A stretch of DNA of 64,000 nucleotides. Source: Colius striatus (Eukaryota; Chordata; Aves; Coliiformes; Coliidae). The position numbers and the translations under genes are program-made. The DNA is taken from positions 16,321,895 through 16,385,894 of the forward strand of contig NC_084767.1 of NCBI RefSeq assembly GCF_028858725.1, in the 5' to 3' direction. The notes below the pieces were generated by a model. That model did no database searches. It was not told where the DNA came from and saw only the letters and a program-made list of their open reading frames with translations. This document shows, in pieces, positions 63,867 through 64,000 of this stretch (position 1 is its first letter; the number at the start of each line of letters is the position of its first letter).

Positions 63867-64000
63867 TGCAGCTGTGGCTACTTCTCTTTTGCCTATTATT
63901 AACTTGATTTCTCTATACCATCTTCTTTTGACCTGTCAATTCATCTGCACCGTTTCCAGCCTCATTTCTCTTTGTCATTGATTTATTTCTTTCTTTTTTT

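Overview
The window is a piece of a vertebrate nuclear genome, most likely from a bird. It is AT-rich and intron-dominated. It carries several CR1-type LINEs with the ATTCTATG-type 3' tail usual in sauropsids, and there is no sign of SINE-rich mammalian DNA. The only host gene I can support is TRPC7, a diacylglycerol-gated, calcium-permeable cation channel of the TRPC3/6/7 group. It reads left to right across the whole window.

Layout. Six TRPC7 coding exons are present: 1881-2658, 24653-24835, 43143-43307, 49043-49259, 54561-54794 and 56621-56885. All have GT-AG introns and matching phases. Together they encode roughly residues 1-615 of a protein that is about 860 residues in the family: ankyrin repeats, linker helices, and membrane segments S1-S5. 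The first exon, which should supply the first two bases of the start codon, lies upstream or was not recognised. The pore helix, selectivity filter, S6, TRP box and C-terminal coiled coil lie beyond the right edge. The introns are about 22.0, 18.3, 5.7, 5.3 and 1.8 kb, and the last is longer than 7.1 kb.

Mobile DNA sits in the introns. A 2.4-kb CR1 at about 34053-36415 (sense to TRPC7) keeps long endonuclease and reverse-transcriptase reading frames but has lost the segment between them. A second long CR1 at about 61127-62956 (antisense) is split by a clean 214-bp TG...CA insertion with a 6-bp target duplication, resembling a solo LTR. Antisense 3' CR1 pieces lie at about 8512-8875 and 30020-30739. 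Smaller CR1 tail remnants are seen at 8252, 21990, 51720 and about 57990.

Unexplained structure. A long imperfect inverted repeat (arms 6361-6407 and 6629-6676) could be the remains of a terminal-inverted-repeat element. A strong hairpin at 25481-25515 is followed closely by a second one. I found no RNA genes, CRISPR arrays, operons or second host gene, and no new biological system that I could defend.
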